NCBI GenBank assembly: GCA_035935235.1 | Contig: DASYXG010000353.1 | Location: 1 to 41,909 of the forward strand | Origin: DATARH01 sp035935235 | Lineage (GTDB): Bacteria > Pseudomonadota > Alphaproteobacteria > ATCC43930 > CGMCC-115725 | DNA length: 41,909 nucleotides | Direction of reading: 5' to 3' | Shown: in pieces, positions 23,463 through 31,583 of the stretch | How the letters are laid out: each line of letters opens with the position of its first letter | Position numbering within the stretch: position 1 is the first letter of the stretch | Program-made: the position numbers and the translations under genes | Notes under the pieces: model-generated | The model's input: the letters and a program-made list of their open reading frames with translations, nothing else | Told to the model about the DNA's origin: nothing | Database searches by the model: none

Positions 23463-24926
23463 ATGGGCCCGCCTCGAATTTTCCATGACCGCATTGTGAG
23501 CCAAGCGGCCCTTTCCCCTCCGGCCACCGTGCCGCGGCTGCGCGTGGTGATCCCGCTCATCGTCGGCTGCGCGTTTTTCATGGAGGGGCTGGATTCGACC
23601 ATGATCGCGGTGTCGATCCCGGCGATGGCCAAGACCCTCGGTGAGAGCCCGCTGCGCCTCAACCTCGTGATCGCCAGCTATTTGCTGAGCCTCGCCGTCT
23701 TCATCCCGGTTAGCGGCTGGATCGCCGACCGGCTCGGTACCCGCCATGTGTTTTGCGCCGCGGTGCTGATCTTCGCCGCCGGGTCGGCACTGTGCGGGCT
23801 CTCGACCAATCTGCCGATGCTGATCGGGTTCCGAGTGATCCAAGGCTTCGGCGGCGCAATGATGACGCCGGTCGGGCGGCTGATCCTGCTGCGCAGCTTT
23901 CCGCGCGCCAGCCTGGTCTCGGCGATGAACTGGATGACGATCCCGGCGATGATCGGGCCGACCGTCGGTCCCATCGTCGGCGGGTTTCTCACGGCCTACG
24001 CGTCATGGCGCTGGGTGTTCTACCTCAACATCCCGATGGGGATTTTGGGCGCGGTGCTCGGCTTCCTGATGTTCGAGAATTTCCGCGCCCCGGCGCCGAC
24101 CCGCTTCGATGTCGGAGGCTTCTTGATCGCGGCGCTCGGGCTTTTCATGTTCGAGTTCGCGATCGAAAATCTCGGTCGGCCAATGATCGCGCCGTGGATC
24201 GGCGAGATGTTCTTTCCGATCTCATTCGTGATTTTCTACATCTATGTCCGCCACGCGCGGAACGCCGCGGCGCCGGTACTGGACCTTAATCTTTTGAAAA
24301 TCAAGACGTTCCGCGTCGGCACGGTGACGGGCGGGCTGTGCCGGATGGGCCTCGACGCGACGCCCTTCATGCTGCCGCTGCTGTTCCAAGTCGGCTATGG
24401 GCTGAGCCCGATGCAAGCAGGGTCTTTGACCTTCTCCTCGACGTTGGGGGCAATGCTGGTGCGTACCGGCTCGCGTTGGTTGCTGCGCTGGCTGGGCTTC
24501 CGTTGGACGCTGGTGTTAGGCGCCGTCGGCGCGGCGTCGGTGACCGCGCTCTTCGCGCTGCTGAGCGCGGAGACGCCAGTGTGGATCGTCGTTACCTGCG
24601 TGCTGGCCTCGGGCTGCGTGCGCAGCATTCAGTACCTGGCGCTCAACACGATCAGTTTTGCCGATGTGCCCTCGCCGCTCTTATCGCGCAGCACCAGCGT
24701 CAGCGGCGTGTTCCAGCAACTGGCGCGCGGCTTCGGCGTGGCGTTCGGTGCGGCGCTGCTGGCGATCGTTGCCGGCAGCGAGCGCGTGACGGTGGGCGAT
24801 TTCCGCCTCGTCTTCGTGCTGATCGCGCTCGTTCCACTGGCCTCGACGATCGGCTTCCTGCGACTGGGCGCGGACGACGGCTCAGAGGTCAGCGGCCATG
24901 CCGCGCAAACGCCGGCGACGCGGTGA
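23463..24926 (+). CDS. MFS multidrug efflux transporter (DHA2/EmrB-QacA type)
   Basis: An approximately 487-aa proton-coupled efflux pump with 14 or so hydrophobic segments. Motif A appears as GWIADRLGTRHV after the second segment. The DHA2 motif C-like stretch GPTVGPIVGGFL follows in segment 5, and SWRWVFYLNIPMGI is very typical of EmrB-type proteins. Substrate unknown. No membrane-fusion partner is adjacent. The start is uncertain: in-frame TTG at 23451, ATG at 23463 and GTG at 23496 all precede the first membrane segment, and none has a clear ribosome binding site. Confidence 0.9.
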   Translation: MGPPRIFHDRIVSQAALSPPATVPRLRVVIPLIVGCAFFMEGLDSTMIAVSIPAMAKTLGESPLRLNLVIASYLLSLAVFIPVSGWIADRLGTRHVFCAAVLIFAAGSALCGLSTNLPMLIGFRVIQGFGGAMMTPVGRLILLRSFPRASLVSAMNWMTIPAMIGPTVGPIVGGFLTAYASWRWVFYLNIPMGILGAVLGFLMFENFRAPAPTRFDVGGFLIAALGLFMFEFAIENLGRPMIAPWIGEMFFPISFVIFYIYVRHARNAAAPVLDLNLLKIKTFRVGTVTGGLCRMGLDATPFMLPLLFQVGYGLSPMQAGSLTFSSTLGAMLVRTGSRWLLRWLGFRWTLVLGAVGAASVTALFALLSAETPVWIVVTCVLASGCVRSIQYLALNTISFADVPSPLLSRSTSVSGVFQQLARGFGVAFGAALLAIVAGSERVTVGDFRLVFVLIALVPLASTIGFLRLGADDGSEVSGHAAQTPATR

Positions 24927-24935
24927 CGCGACGAA

Positions 24936-24964
24936 TTGACAGAGTTATCCACCCTCCTCATACT
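24936..24964 (+). promoter_or_regulatory. Promoter candidate for the argD operon
   Basis: TTGACA at 24936-24941, then 17 bp, then CATACT at 24959-24964 (6/6 and 4/6 to the sigma-70 consensus). It starts 10 bp after the MFS stop and would give a leader of roughly 185 bases before argD, long enough to hold the leader reading frame at 25028. Confidence 0.5.
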
Positions 24965-25027
24965 CCGCCGCTTTCCTGCTCGGCGGCCGGGCGCACGCCG
25001 CCATCGGCCGAGTCAAGGAGCGTGGCG

Positions 25028-25099
25028 ATGAAGCGCGATCCGATCTGTAATCAAAGGATGCGATGGATCGCGCCCGCGGATGGGCGACGACGACGATAA
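25028..25099 (+). CDS. Arginine-rich leader peptide candidate upstream of argD
   Basis: A 23-codon frame with AAGGAG at 25015-25020, 7 bases before its ATG, as good a ribosome binding site as those of the real genes here. It encodes seven arginines, the last four from consecutive CGA codons directly before TAA. CGA is normally a little-used arginine codon in GC-rich alphaproteobacteria. The frame ends 55 bases before the argD start. Position, Shine-Dalgarno sequence and arginine run fit a leader peptide that senses charged tRNA-Arg or arginine supply, as in trp, his or ilv attenuators. This is inference. The arginine run could be chance, since GACGACGACGACGAT is simple sequence. Confidence 0.5.
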   Translation: MKRDPICNQRMRWIAPADGRRRR

Positions 25100-25141
25100 G
25101 CGCAATCGTCCGACGTCGATCCTTTCCGCAAATCCATCGCA
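25059..25141 (+). promoter_or_regulatory. Mutually exclusive RNA pairings in the argD leader
   Basis: TGCGATGGAT (25059-25068, inside the leader frame) is exactly complementary to ATCCATCGCA (25132-25141), which ends one base before the argD ribosome binding site AGGAGA (25143-25148). Between them, 25078-25122 can fold as a local hairpin: GGAT/ATCC, CGACG/CGTCG and GACGAT/ATCGTC, with a 7-base loop. Its 5' arm contains the four CGA codons. No T run follows, so any control would act on translation rather than by intrinsic termination. Folding was done by eye. Confidence 0.45.
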
Positions 25142-25154
25142 CAGGAGAATTTCC

Positions 25155-26330
25155 GTGATTACACCCGTAATGCCGACCTACGGTCGGTGGGATGTCGCCG
25201 TTGAGCGGGGCGAAGGCTGCTACCTTTGGTCCACCGACGGGCGCAAGTTCCTCGATTTCACCAGCGGCATCGCCGTCACCTCGCTGGGACATTGCCACCC
25301 GCAGGTGATCGCGGCGCTGACCAAGCAGGCGAACACGCTGTGGCACTCGTCGAACCTGTTCCGCATTCCGGGCCAGGAAAAGCTTGCCGAGCGGCTTGTC
25401 GCCAACAGCTTCGCCGACACCGTGTTCTTCAACAATTCGGGAGCCGAAGCGGTCGAGCTGTCGATCAAGGTGGCGCGCAAGTACCAGAGCGAGACCGGGC
25501 ACCCGGAGAGGTACCGGGTGATCGGCTGCAACGGCTCGTTCCACGGCCGCAGCTTCGCCACTCTCGCCGCGGCCGGGGCGGAAGCCTACCTCAAGGGGTT
25601 CGGCCCGGTGATGGACGGGTTCGACCACGTCGCCTTCAACAACCTCAACGAGATGCGCGCCGCGGTGACCGAGAAGACCGCGGCGATCCTGGTCGAGCCG
25701 GTACAAGGCGAAGGCGGCGTACGCGCGCCGTCGACCGACTATCTGCTGGGCCTGCGGCAGATCTGCGACGAGTTTGGGCTGCTGCTCGTCTATGACGAGG
25801 TGCAATGCGGCATGGGCCGCACCGGCAAGCTGTTCGCGCATGAATGGGCCGGTGTCCCGCCCGACATCATGGCGGTGGCAAAGGCCCTGGGGAACGGCAT
25901 CCCGATCGGCGCGTGCCTCGCCACCGAAAAGGCGGCGGTGGGCATGGTCGCCGGCTCGCACGGCTCGACCTTCGGCGGCAACCCGCTCTCGGTCTCGGCC
26001 GGCAACGCCGTGCTCGACGTGATGCTCGCGCCCGGTTTCTTCGACAAGGTCAACGACACGGCGAAGTATTTGTGGGGCAAGCTCGAAGGCCTTGTCGCCG
26101 CGCATCCGAAGCTGTTCGAGGGCGTGCGCGGGTCGGGGATGCTGCTCGGCATCAAGTGCGTCGTCACCGCCGGCGATGTCGTCGCCAAGGCCCGCGCCAA
26201 GGGTCTGCTGGTGCTGACCGCGGGTGACAACGTGCTGCGCATTCTGCCGCCGCTCGTCGCCGGCAAGAAGGAGATCGACGAGGCGATCGGCATTCTCACT
26301 CAGGTCGCGAGCGAATGGCCCGCGCCGTAA
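25155..26330 (+). CDS. argD: Acetylornithine aminotransferase
   Basis: A 391-aa PLP enzyme (class III aminotransferase) that converts N-acetylglutamate semialdehyde to N-acetylornithine with glutamate; ArgD enzymes often also serve the succinyl-DAP aminotransferase step, which would complement dapD and dapE in this window. The cofactor lysine is Lys243 in VAKALGNGIPIGA and the PLP-ring aspartate is Asp214 in YDEVQCGMGRTG. The N-terminus reads ITPVMPTYGR as usual. Start chosen at the GTG at 25155, because AGGAGA lies 6 bases upstream. An in-frame ATG at 25080 would add 25 unlike residues and overlap the leader frame. argF overlaps its 3' end by 16 bp. Confidence 0.95.
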   Translation: MITPVMPTYGRWDVAVERGEGCYLWSTDGRKFLDFTSGIAVTSLGHCHPQVIAALTKQANTLWHSSNLFRIPGQEKLAERLVANSFADTVFFNNSGAEAVELSIKVARKYQSETGHPERYRVIGCNGSFHGRSFATLAAAGAEAYLKGFGPVMDGFDHVAFNNLNEMRAAVTEKTAAILVEPVQGEGGVRAPSTDYLLGLRQICDEFGLLLVYDEVQCGMGRTGKLFAHEWAGVPPDIMAVAKALGNGIPIGACLATEKAAVGMVAGSHGSTFGGNPLSVSAGNAVLDVMLAPGFFDKVNDTAKYLWGKLEGLVAAHPKLFEGVRGSGMLLGIKCVVTAGDVVAKARAKGLLVLTAGDNVLRILPPLVAGKKEIDEAIGILTQVASEWPAP

Positions 26331-27289
26331 GAGCGATCGCTAGTCGTGGTGCCCTTGGGGGCGCCACATTGGTCGGCGGGCGGCCCCAGGCGGAGCCGCC
26401 GCGCCACTTCCTCGACATCAACCAGTACGGGACGCCCGAGTTGCGAGGCATTCTCGATCTCGGCTTTGCCTACAAGAACGGCCGCAGCGACCGACCGCTC
26501 GAAGGCAAGACACTGGCGATGATCTTCGAGAAGCCATCGACGCGCACCCGTGTGTCGTTCGAGGTGGCGATGCGCCAGTTGGGCGGCGAAACGATTATCC
26601 TTGGCACCGCCGACAGCCAATTAGGCCGCGGCGAGACGGTCGCGGATACCGCCCGCGTGCTGTCGCGTTATGTCGACGCCATCATGATCCGCACCAACTA
26701 TGCGGAGAAACTCGACGATCTGGCGCGTTATGCCACCGTGCCGGTGATCAACGGCCTCACCGATTCCTCGCATCCTTGCCAGATCATGGCCGATGTCATG
26801 ACCTTGCAGGAGAAGAAGGGGCCGGTCGCCAACACGGTCGTCGCCTGGAGCGGCGACGGCAACAACGTCGCGGCAAGCTGGATCCACGCGGCGGTGCGGT
26901 TTGGCTTCGAGTTGCGCCTCGCCTGCCCCGAGGAGCTGTCGCCGCCCGCGCCGGTGCTCGACTGGGCGCGCCGCGAGGGCGGAAGGGTGCGGCTCACGTC
27001 GCAGCCGGAAGACGCCGTTGCCGGGGCCGATTGCGTCGTCACCGACACCTGGGTGTCGATGGGGACCGAAGCCAGCGTCAACCGCCACAACCTGCTGATG
27101 CCGTACCAGGTCAACGATTACCTGATGACGCAGGCCAAACCCGACGCGATCTTCATGCACTGCCTACCCGTGCATCGCGGAGAAGAAGTGACCGCCGCGG
27201 TCATCGACGGGCCGCAATCGGTAGTGTGGGACGAAGCCGAGAACCGGCTACACGTGCAGAAAGGCATCCTCGCCTGGTGCCTGGGCTGA
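26315..27289 (+). CDS. argF: Ornithine carbamoyltransferase
   Basis: A 324-aa enzyme that makes citrulline from ornithine and carbamoyl phosphate. The carbamoyl-phosphate loop STRTR is at 75-79. HPCQ is at 153-156, and the ornithine-side motif HCLP at 282-285. Length is slightly over the usual (about 305-310) because of an N-terminal extension of about 28 residues encoded in the overlap with argD; a start nearer the common PRHFLDINQ sequence is possible but I see no alternative start codon with a good site. argD and argF together cover two consecutive-branch steps of arginine synthesis. Confidence 0.95.
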   Translation: MARAVRAIASRGALGGATLVGGRPQAEPPRHFLDINQYGTPELRGILDLGFAYKNGRSDRPLEGKTLAMIFEKPSTRTRVSFEVAMRQLGGETIILGTADSQLGRGETVADTARVLSRYVDAIMIRTNYAEKLDDLARYATVPVINGLTDSSHPCQIMADVMTLQEKKGPVANTVVAWSGDGNNVAASWIHAAVRFGFELRLACPEELSPPAPVLDWARREGGRVRLTSQPEDAVAGADCVVTDTWVSMGTEASVNRHNLLMPYQVNDYLMTQAKPDAIFMHCLPVHRGEEVTAAVIDGPQSVVWDEAENRLHVQKGILAWCLG

Positions 27290-28404
27290 CCGCGCCCGGG
27301 TCTGCCGCAGCAGCGGCAGTGGCCGGCGACCAAAGAAGGCATCTCCCCCAGCTCGACGGCCTCCGCGCTGTCGCCGTCATTGCGGTGCTCGTTTCGCATC
27401 TGACCGCGTTCGGCGAGAGCGGCGGCGGCTATGGCGTCGCGCTTTTCTTCGTGTTGAGCGGCTACCTGATCACCGGCATCCTGCTGCGCTGCCGCGAGGC
27501 CGTGGAAGGCGGCCAATCCCTGCTGGTGACGCTACGCCAGTTCTATGTCCGGCGCGGGCTGCGCATCTTGCCGATCGTCTACCTGGTGCTGGCGGCAGGC
27601 TGGCTGCTCGGCGACGCGGAAATTCGCAAGCTGATCTGGTGGCACCTCGGCTACGTCTCGAATTTCCTGTTCTCGGTGCAGGGCTATCCGGCAAAGACCG
27701 CGCATTTCTGGTCGCTGGCGGTCGAGGAACAATTCTATCTGGCATGGCCGCTCTTCATCATTCTGTGTCCCCGGCGGGCGATGGCCGCCGGGATCGGCGG
27801 GTTGATCGTCGCCTCGGCGGTATTTCGGGTCATCCCGGCACCCCCGGACCTGCTATTTCCGGAAATGTTGACCCCGACGGTGAGCGATGCGCTGTGCTTT
27901 GGCGCGCTGCTGACGCTTTCCGAAGGAAATCGGTCCTTGGCCCGGATGATCGATTGGGCAGGACCGTTCGCCGCCATATTTGTCGCCGCGAGCGTCGCCG
28001 ACCTGGTGCCGCTGGGCGTCATCGGCACGAGCGCGGTCTATTTCTGCCGAGGCTTGGCGTTTGCCTGGGTTATCGGGCTTGCCGTGCGCGGCGGCACACC
28101 TCTACTCAACAACATGCTGGGCGCTCGCCTGCCGGCTTACATCGGCAAGATAAGCTACGGCATCTACGTGTTTCATCCCTTTGTCGATACGCTTTACGCT
28201 CATGCGGTGGAGGGATGGCATGTCGGGTCGATGCATTGGGCGGCGCGGTTTAGTGTCGTGACGCTCGCGACGATCGCGCTGGCCGCGATCTCTTGGCGCT
28301 TCTTCGAAGCCCCGATCAATTCTCTCAAGCGGTATTTCCCATACGCCATCCCGGGAAAACACCCTATATTGGAAGGGCTGGTTTCAGGGCCGACGCGGAG
28401 CTAA
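27277..28404 (+). CDS. Acyltransferase 3 family membrane protein (OafA/YrhL-like)
   Basis: A protein of about 375 residues with roughly ten hydrophobic segments. Family motifs: QLDGLRAVAVIAVLVSH at the start with its conserved histidine, FFVLSGYLITG, and FWSLAVEEQFYLAWPLF. Members O-acetylate surface sugars or other envelope molecules using acetyl groups from the cytoplasm. The start is uncertain: GTG at 27277 would overlap argF by 13 bp, GTG at 27319 would not; both precede the conserved region. It sits between argF and hslO, which are neighbours in many alphaproteobacteria, so it looks inserted. The arginine connection is probably only positional. Confidence 0.85.
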   Translation: MPGLTAPGSAAAAAVAGDQRRHLPQLDGLRAVAVIAVLVSHLTAFGESGGGYGVALFFVLSGYLITGILLRCREAVEGGQSLLVTLRQFYVRRGLRILPIVYLVLAAGWLLGDAEIRKLIWWHLGYVSNFLFSVQGYPAKTAHFWSLAVEEQFYLAWPLFIILCPRRAMAAGIGGLIVASAVFRVIPAPPDLLFPEMLTPTVSDALCFGALLTLSEGNRSLARMIDWAGPFAAIFVAASVADLVPLGVIGTSAVYFCRGLAFAWVIGLAVRGGTPLLNNMLGARLPAYIGKISYGIYVFHPFVDTLYAHAVEGWHVGSMHWAARFSVVTLATIALAAISWRFFEAPINSLKRYFPYAIPGKHPILEGLVSGPTRS

Positions 28405-28467
28405 TGGCGTTGGCGCTGCCGCTACGGCCGCCGGCAACACCCTTGGTTATTTTCGGGAAATGCCGCG

Positions 28468-29394
28468 TTGTCCGACATTACCGCTAATCCCCGTATCGAC
28501 GATGTTGTCCAGCCATTCCAGCTCGATCCGTTCGCGCTGCGCGGCCGGTTGGTGAGGCTGGGACCGACGGTCGACCGCATCCTGTCGCAGCACGACTATC
28601 CGGAACCGGTCGCGACCTTGCTCGGCGAGGCGATCACCCTCGCCGTCCTGCTCGCCGGCGCACTCAAATATGATGGGGTGTTCACCCTGCAGACCAAAGG
28701 CGACGGACCGGTGCGGCTGCTCGTCGCCGACGTCAAAACCGACGGCGCAGTGCGCGGTTACGCGCAATACGACGCCACGCGTCTCGGCGAGGTCACCGCA
28801 AAGGGTGACAATCCATCGGTGCCGAAGCTGCTTGGCGCCGGCTACATCGCCTTCACCGTGGACCAGGGCGACGATACCGAGCGGTATCAAGGCATCGTCG
28901 AGATCACAGGGGCGACGCTGGCCGAGTGCGCGCAGCACTATTTCCGCCAGTCCGAACAGCTCCAGGCCGGGTTGAAGCTGGCCGTGGCGCGCTCGGGCGA
29001 CGGCAGCGCCTGGCGCGCCGGCGGGCTGATGCTGCAGCGCGTTCCGCCTGAAGGCGGTCACGCAAGAATTGCCGATGATGTCGAGGACGCCTGGCGCCGG
29101 GTCATGGTGCTGATGAGCTCGGCTACCGCAGCCGAGCTCGTCGCGCCCGATTTGCCGCCGCGCCGCCTCTTATGGCGCCTGTTTCACGACGACGGCGTGC
29201 GGGTCTACCAGACCCACCCGGTCGAGGCGCGCTGCCGCTGCTCGCGCGAGCGCATCGTCCGCATTCTGCGCGCATTCCCCGCCGACGAGATCGAGGATAT
29301 GCGCCAGGACCCGATCACCACCGTGACCTGCGAATTCTGCAACACGCGTTACGAGTTCACCGCCGACGATCTGGAGCAGCCGGCGGAGACGTGA
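28468..29394 (+). CDS. hslO: Hsp33 redox-regulated chaperone
   Basis: A 308-aa cytoplasmic holdase activated by oxidation. The N-terminal substrate-binding domain (PVATLLGEAITLAVLLAGALK, GYIAFTVDQG) is followed by the C-terminal zinc redox switch: CxC at 256/258 (ARCRCSRER) and CxxC at 288/291 (TCEFCNTRY). Start is a TTG at 28468 with GGGAA about 8 bases upstream; a nearby ATG (28460) is out of frame. It ends 7 bp before the convergent DsbA-like gene. Confidence 0.96.
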   Translation: MSDITANPRIDDVVQPFQLDPFALRGRLVRLGPTVDRILSQHDYPEPVATLLGEAITLAVLLAGALKYDGVFTLQTKGDGPVRLLVADVKTDGAVRGYAQYDATRLGEVTAKGDNPSVPKLLGAGYIAFTVDQGDDTERYQGIVEITGATLAECAQHYFRQSEQLQAGLKLAVARSGDGSAWRAGGLMLQRVPPEGGHARIADDVEDAWRRVMVLMSSATAAELVAPDLPPRRLLWRLFHDDGVRVYQTHPVEARCRCSRERIVRILRAFPADEIEDMRQDPITTVTCEFCNTRYEFTADDLEQPAET

Positions 29395-29401
29395 TCCGCC
29401 C

Positions 29402-30163
29402 CTAGCTCTTGCCGCGTGTCGTCGCGATCAGCCGTTTCAATTCATCGAGCGAAATCGCGCCGGGGACGATGGTCGTGCCAACGATAAACGCGGGCGTGCC
29501 ATCGATGTCGAGGGTGTTGCCAAGCTGGAGATTTGCCTTGAGCTGGCCTTCGATGTCGGGCGATTTGATGTCCTGCTTGAGCCGGTCGATATCAAGCCCG
29601 ACAGATGCGGCGACCTTGTAGATCGCGGCCTCGTCGGGATGGCCCGGCGTTGCCATCATCACGCGATGAAAGGCGTCGTACTTGCCCTGCAATTTCGCGG
29701 CAAGCGCGACATGTGCGGCAAGTTCGGAATCGGGGCCCAGCACCGGGAATTCCTTGTAGACAAAGCGCAATTGCTTGTCGTCTTGGAGTAGCTTCTCGAG
29801 CGACGGCTCGACCTGCTTGCAGTAGGGGCAGCGGTAATCGAAGAACTCGACGAGGGTGACGTCGCCCTTGGGATTGCCTGCAGTCGGTGATTGCGGGTCG
29901 TCAAACACTTGATCGCGATGGTCGGCGAGCGCCTTGGCGGCCTTGTCCTTGGCATCGGCCTTGAGCTTCTCGTCAGCGTCCTGGATCGCTTGCATCAGCA
30001 GATCGGGATGATTGGCGAGGAAGTCCTTGATCATCCCTTCGATCTCCTTGCGTTGATCGGGGGTGAACTCCGATGCCGCCGCCGGCCGGCACGGCGACAG
30101 GGCCAGCACGGCCAAGAGGCAAAACGAGAGGAAGGTCAGGCGGGACGTCAGCGAGCGGAGCAT
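29402..30163 (-). CDS. Secreted DsbA-like thiol:disulfide protein
   Basis: A 253-aa thioredoxin-fold protein of the DsbA/Com1 type. An N-terminal signal peptide (hydrophobic core about 10-24, cleavage probably after PAAA, near 30) precedes a helical linker (about 35-90). The catalytic pair Cys112/Cys115 lies in CPYC and the cis-proline is Pro224 in GTPAF. Predicted periplasmic oxidase or isomerase of cysteine pairs. Start at the ATG at 30163, where the signal peptide begins. It lies 37 bp downstream of the M48 protease gene on the same strand, probably in one operon. Confidence 0.92.
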   Translation of the reverse strand: MLRSLTSRLTFLSFCLLAVLALSPCRPAAASEFTPDQRKEIEGMIKDFLANHPDLLMQAIQDADEKLKADAKDKAAKALADHRDQVFDDPQSPTAGNPKGDVTLVEFFDYRCPYCKQVEPSLEKLLQDDKQLRFVYKEFPVLGPDSELAAHVALAAKLQGKYDAFHRVMMATPGHPDEAAIYKVAASVGLDIDRLKQDIKSPDIEGQLKANLQLGNTLDIDGTPAFIVGTTIVPGAISLDELKRLIATTRGKS

Positions 30164-30200
30164 GGGGCGCTTTCGTTGTGTTGGGTGGCGGCAAGAACGT

Positions 30201-31583
30201 CTAGTCGTCGAGCAGATCGGCCTCGCGGCGAATCTCCTCAGCCCTATCATAGGCCGGGGTGCCGTGGGCCAGAAGCTGCTTTGCCCGCTGCGCCTGTTGC
30301 AAGGCATCCTTTTTCTTGCTGTCGGCGAGCGCCTCCTCGGCGAGAGACAACGCCGCCATCCCGAGCTGGTTATCGCGGCCGTAAGCGGTGGCGAGCAGGC
30401 GCCACACCATACCCTCCCGGCCCTCGACGCGCGAGGCGTCCTTCAAATAGGCGATGGCGCGCTTGTTGAGCGCGGGGTCGTTGCTCTCGATATAGACCTG
30501 CGCCAGGGCGACGCGAATCAGCGCCGCTTGCGGGGCCAATCTCACCGCGTCCTCATATGGCGAGATTGCATCGCGCACGCGGCCGTTCTCGAACAGCATT
30601 TGGCCCTTCAACTCGCGATAATAGGGATTGGCCGGGAAGTCGTGGATCAAGCCGTCGATTTCCACCAGCGCCGCATCGAGCCGCGGGACGCGGTAGAGCG
30701 CGATGGCTCGGGCGTAGCGCGCGTTGACCGAGTAGTCGTTGACCGGATAGGCGCGCAGCGTCACCGCCGGATCGTCGAGAAAGGCATGCAGCTTGAGCTG
30801 GACGACCTTGAGCAAATCGACGAATTCGGGCGGATCGGTCTTGTTCGAATTCGGCGAGGTCTCGACGTGGTGACGGATATAGTCGATGCGCTCGACAGTC
30901 AGCGGGTGAGTGCGCGCCCACGGGTCGCTCGGCTCGCCGGTGAGCGGCTCATCGGCTTGCAGAATCTCGAAGAATTTCAAGAGACCGCGGGCCGACTGAC
31001 CGCTGTGGTCGAGATAGGACATGGCCGCGTGGTCGGCTGTCGCCTCCTGCGCCACCGAGAACGCCATGAAGGCCCGCTGCCCGACCCCTTGCGCGGCGAT
31101 GAGCGGCGCGCCATTGCCGCCGGCCACTGAGGCGCCGAGCGCCAGGGCCATCGCGATAATGGTCTCGATGCTGGCGTTCTTGACCGCCTCCAACGAGCGC
31201 AGAATGTGGCCGCCAGCGATATGGCCGGTTTCGTGCGCGATGACGCCAATCAGCATGTTCGGCGTCTCGGCCCGCTCGATGAGGCCGCTGTTGATGAATA
31301 CCGCTTGTCCGCCGGCGACAAAGGAATTGAGCTGGCTGTCGCTGACGATATAGACGCCGACCCCCTGAGGATCGAGCCCGGCGACCCGCCAGATCGGCGT
31401 TGCCAGCGTGCGGATGTCGTTTTCGATCTCGGTGTCGCGCAAAACGACATCGCCGGCGCCGCTACCGTGCGACCACGCCAGACGTGACGCAGGGCCGGCC
31501 AGGAGCAGCGCGACGGCAGCGACGGCGAGGACGCGTGACTTCAGGTGACGCAGTAAACCTCGGCCAGACGGCCCGTCGGTCAC
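30201..31583 (-). CDS. M48 metalloprotease with TPR domain (BepA/YfgC-like)
   Basis: A 460-aa periplasmic zinc protease. A signal peptide (about 15-36) is followed by the M48 domain with HETGH at 117-121 (ligands His117 and His121, catalytic Glu118) and the third ligand Glu180 in QEATADHAA. The C-terminal half (about 285-440) is made of tetratricopeptide repeats. BepA-type proteins handle outer-membrane protein assembly quality control. I use the GTG at 31583, whose GTGA overlaps the rne stop; a TTG at 31607 is in frame but lies inside rne. Confidence 0.92.
   Translation of the reverse strand: MTDGPSGRGLLRHLKSRVLAVAAVALLLAGPASRLAWSHGSGAGDVVLRDTEIENDIRTLATPIWRVAGLDPQGVGVYIVSDSQLNSFVAGGQAVFINSGLIERAETPNMLIGVIAHETGHIAGGHILRSLEAVKNASIETIIAMALALGASVAGGNGAPLIAAQGVGQRAFMAFSVAQEATADHAAMSYLDHSGQSARGLLKFFEILQADEPLTGEPSDPWARTHPLTVERIDYIRHHVETSPNSNKTDPPEFVDLLKVVQLKLHAFLDDPAVTLRAYPVNDYSVNARYARAIALYRVPRLDAALVEIDGLIHDFPANPYYRELKGQMLFENGRVRDAISPYEDAVRLAPQAALIRVALAQVYIESNDPALNKRAIAYLKDASRVEGREGMVWRLLATAYGRDNQLGMAALSLAEEALADSKKKDALQQAQRAKQLLAHGTPAYDRAEEIRREADLLDD

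Noticed and set aside
24945..24953. TTATCCACC, one mismatch from a DnaA box
   Set aside because: A single site with no cluster, no AT-rich region and no origin-linked genes; it overlaps the argD promoter candidate.
25080..25154. In-frame ATG extension of ArgD by 25 residues (GDDDDKRNRP start)
   Set aside because: No ribosome binding site, unlike ArgD N-termini; the GTG at 25155 has AGGAGA at good spacing.
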